Part shown: in pieces, positions 62,427-64,000 of the stretch
How the letters are laid out: each line of letters starts with the position of its first letter
How positions within the stretch are numbered: the first letter of the stretch is position 1
Assembly (NCBI RefSeq): GCF_003287405.1
Contig: NZ_PRLD01000009.1
Span: 62,001-126,000 of the forward strand
Source of the DNA: Faecalibacterium prausnitzii
GTDB lineage: Bacteria; Bacillota; Clostridia; Oscillospirales; Ruminococcaceae
DNA length: 64,000 nucleotides
Direction: 5' to 3'
Notes under the pieces: generated by a model
Databases searched by the model: none
What the model was told of the DNA's origin: nothing
What the model saw: only the letters and a program-made list of their open reading frames with translations
Program-made: the position numbers and the translations under genes

Positions 62427-63971
62427 ATGGCAGAGAAAAACACCGCCGACATTGGATTTGAAAAACAGATTTGGAACGCTGCCTGCGTGCTTCGGGGCAA
62501 TATGGATGCTTCGGAGTATAAGGGCGTTGTCCTTGGTCTTATTTTCTTGAAATATATTTCGGATCGTTTTGAAGATAAGTACAATCAGCTGGTTGCAGAC
62601 GGTGATGGTTTTGAGGAAGATCGTGACGAGTACACATCGGAAGGAATCTTCTTTGTGCCTGCTGGTGCGCGTTGGAGCGATGTTTCTGCAAAGGCACATG
62701 ATCCCGAAATCGGTCAGGTAATCGATGATGCAATGCGCGCTATCGAAAAAGAAAACGCGCGCCTAAAAGATATTCTGCCGAAGAATTTTGCGCGTCCAGA
62801 ACTGGATAAACGTCGGTTGGGCGAAGTCGTTGACCTGTTTACGAACATCAAAATGATTGAACACGGCAGCGAAAAGGACATTCTGGGGCGCACTTATGAA
62901 TACTGTCTGTCCATGTTTGCAGAGCAGGAAGGCAAGCGTGGCGGCGAGTTCTTTACGCCGTCCTGTGTTGTGCGGACGCTGATGGAAGTGCTGCAACCGT
63001 TTAAGGGACGAGTGTACGACCCTTGCTGCGGCAGTGGTGGTATGTTTGTTCAGTCTGCAAAATTTGTAGAGAACCATAGCGGAAATATCAACGATATCTC
63101 GATTTATGGACAGGATTCCAACCCGACCACATGGAAGCTGGCACAGATGAACCTTGCCATCCGTGGCATTGAACCCGACCTTGGCAAGTATGCAGCAGAC
63201 ACATTCCTTGATGACCAGCACCCGACCATGCGGGCCGACTATATTATGGCGAATCCCCCTTTCAACCTGTCGAACTGGGGTGCAGAGCAGCTCAAAGATG
63301 ATGTTCGCTGGCAGTATGGTATGCCGCCTGCAAGCAACGCGAACTTTGCATGGCTTCAGCACATGATTTATCATCTTGCACCGGGCGGCCGCATGGGTAT
63401 GGTGCTTGCAAATGGTTCTCTTTCCTCTCAGTCTGGCGGTGAAGGTGACATTCGCAAGAATATTGTGAATGCTGACCTTGTGGACTGCATCATTGCCATG
63501 CCGACACAGTTGTTTTATACGACGCAGATTCCGGTTTCGCTCTGGTTTATCTCCAAGCACAAGAAGCAGGCTGGTAAAACGCTGTTTATTGATGCCCGTA
63601 AGATGGGCGTTATGGTGAGCCGCAAACTGCGTGAACTTACAGACGGTACAAAAGAAGAATACAAAAACGAAGATGGTACATTAAAGAACGACATCAAAAA
63701 GATTGCCGATACCTACAATGCCTATGTTAAGGGCACATTGGACGATGTAAAAGGCTTCTGCGCAGTTGTTGATACAGAGAAAATTGCAGAGCAGGATTAC
63801 ATCCTAACGCCGGGTCGTTATGTCGGTGTTGAGGAACAGGAAGATGATGGTGAACCGTTTGAAGAAAAAATGGCTCGGCTGACTTCTGAACTTTCGGACT
63901 TGTTCAAGCAGTCGCATAAACTGGAAGCGGAGATTAAAGATAAGTTGGGGGCGATTGGATATGAAGTCTGA
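62427..63971 (+). CDS. hsdM: Type I restriction-modification methyltransferase subunit
   Basis: The ATG follows GGAGG. Residues 8-130 form the HsdM N-terminal domain (FEKQIWNAACVLRGNMDASE, then KGVVLGLIFLKYISDRF). The methylase carries the AdoMet motif I DPCCGSGG (198-205), the catalytic NPPF (276-279) and GGEFFTPSCVVRTLM. It methylates adenine in the HsdS-defined target. 514 residues is normal. The next gene begins 11 bases before its stop. Confidence 0.93.
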   Translation: MAEKNTADIGFEKQIWNAACVLRGNMDASEYKGVVLGLIFLKYISDRFEDKYNQLVADGDGFEEDRDEYTSEGIFFVPAGARWSDVSAKAHDPEIGQVIDDAMRAIEKENARLKDILPKNFARPELDKRRLGEVVDLFTNIKMIEHGSEKDILGRTYEYCLSMFAEQEGKRGGEFFTPSCVVRTLMEVLQPFKGRVYDPCCGSGGMFVQSAKFVENHSGNINDISIYGQDSNPTTWKLAQMNLAIRGIEPDLGKYAADTFLDDQHPTMRADYIMANPPFNLSNWGAEQLKDDVRWQYGMPPASNANFAWLQHMIYHLAPGGRMGMVLANGSLSSQSGGEGDIRKNIVNADLVDCIIAMPTQLFYTTQIPVSLWFISKHKKQAGKTLFIDARKMGVMVSRKLRELTDGTKEEYKNEDGTLKNDIKKIADTYNAYVKGTLDDVKGFCAVVDTEKIAEQDYILTPGRYVGVEEQEDDGEPFEEKMARLTSELSDLFKQSHKLEAEIKDKLGAIGYEV

Positions 63972-64000
63972 CAGACAACACGTCCAACTCCCCAAATTAA
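63961..64000 (+). CDS. Start of the next gene, probably the specificity subunit (partial)
   Basis: ATG 63961 overlaps the end of hsdM by 11 bases and reads MKSDRQHVQLPKL to the edge of the window. In type I operons hsdS usually follows hsdM in this manner, but 13 codons do not identify it. The alternative is another accessory gene of the island. Confidence 0.45.
   Translation, partial: MKSDRQHVQLPKL

Overview
The window looks like chromosomal DNA of a gut Clostridia of the Faecalibacterium / Oscillospiraceae type. This is an inference from the moderately GC-rich core genes (glmM, opp, radC, uvrBA), strong Shine-Dalgarno sites, consensus sigma-A promoters and the kind of mobile elements present; no 16S is in view. 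Islands of foreign, partly AT-rich DNA are set into the core.

Layout. (1) 1-9.5 kb, mobile element: XerC-like integrase, AT-rich tandem repeats, a DExH helicase, and a minus-strand operon of small accessory genes (SprT-like protease, XRE regulator, unknowns) that diverges from a ribbon-helix-helix regulator across a 20-bp inverted operator. Two candidate antisense RNAs lie here. (2) 9.2-13.3 kb: a frameshifted XRE repressor, two intact palindromic operators around a promoter, a second tyrosine recombinase, and a helicase with four helicase-associated repeats. (3) 13.3-30.3 kb, AT-rich surface-glycan locus: initiating sugar-phosphate transferase, five glycosyltransferases, a GT11 fucosyltransferase-like enzyme, Wzy, Wzx, a DegT aminotransferase, an ATP-grasp ligase, a PLP-enzyme/GNAT fusion, two acyltransferases and a VanZ-like relic. 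(4) 30.4-32.2 kb: two small-element genes and a duplicated 3' end of a GAPDH gene that may mark an island boundary. (5) 32.5-56 kb, core: glmM; a GHKL kinase/LytTR regulator facing a target-like promoter with a pseudo-receiver and a large lipoprotein; P1-family peptidase; HMA protein; TcyP-like cystine transporter; the oppABCDF operon; pseudouridine synthase; radC; uvrBA; tRNA-Pro(GGG). (6) 56.4-64 kb, an island after the tRNA: ImmA/IrrE protease with a DUF4411 PIN protein, a mobilisation module (ParB-like, relaxase, MobC, oriT-like repeats) and the start of a type I restriction-modification operon.

The most striking feature is in the glycan locus. Four simple-sequence repeats sit inside or at the ends of modification and transferase genes: G8, G10, G11 and about 20 copies of a pentanucleotide. 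For each one the reading frame downstream depends on repeat number. At G10 one unit less would fuse a second acetyltransferase domain to the preceding enzyme. At G11 one more unit would open an acyltransferase that is closed here. The pentanucleotide sets the frame of the next acyltransferase. This is the architecture of contingency (phase-variable) loci and predicts a mixed population of glycan decorations.

Other regulatory structures worth noting are a 12-codon leader peptide with tandem Cys codons before the cystine transporter, a terminator-like leader before oppA, and a direct repeat resembling a LytTR site upstream of the lipoprotein operon. Several gene remnants (ugd, gap, VanZ, FUSC-type exporter, acetolactate synthase) mark past insertions and deletions.
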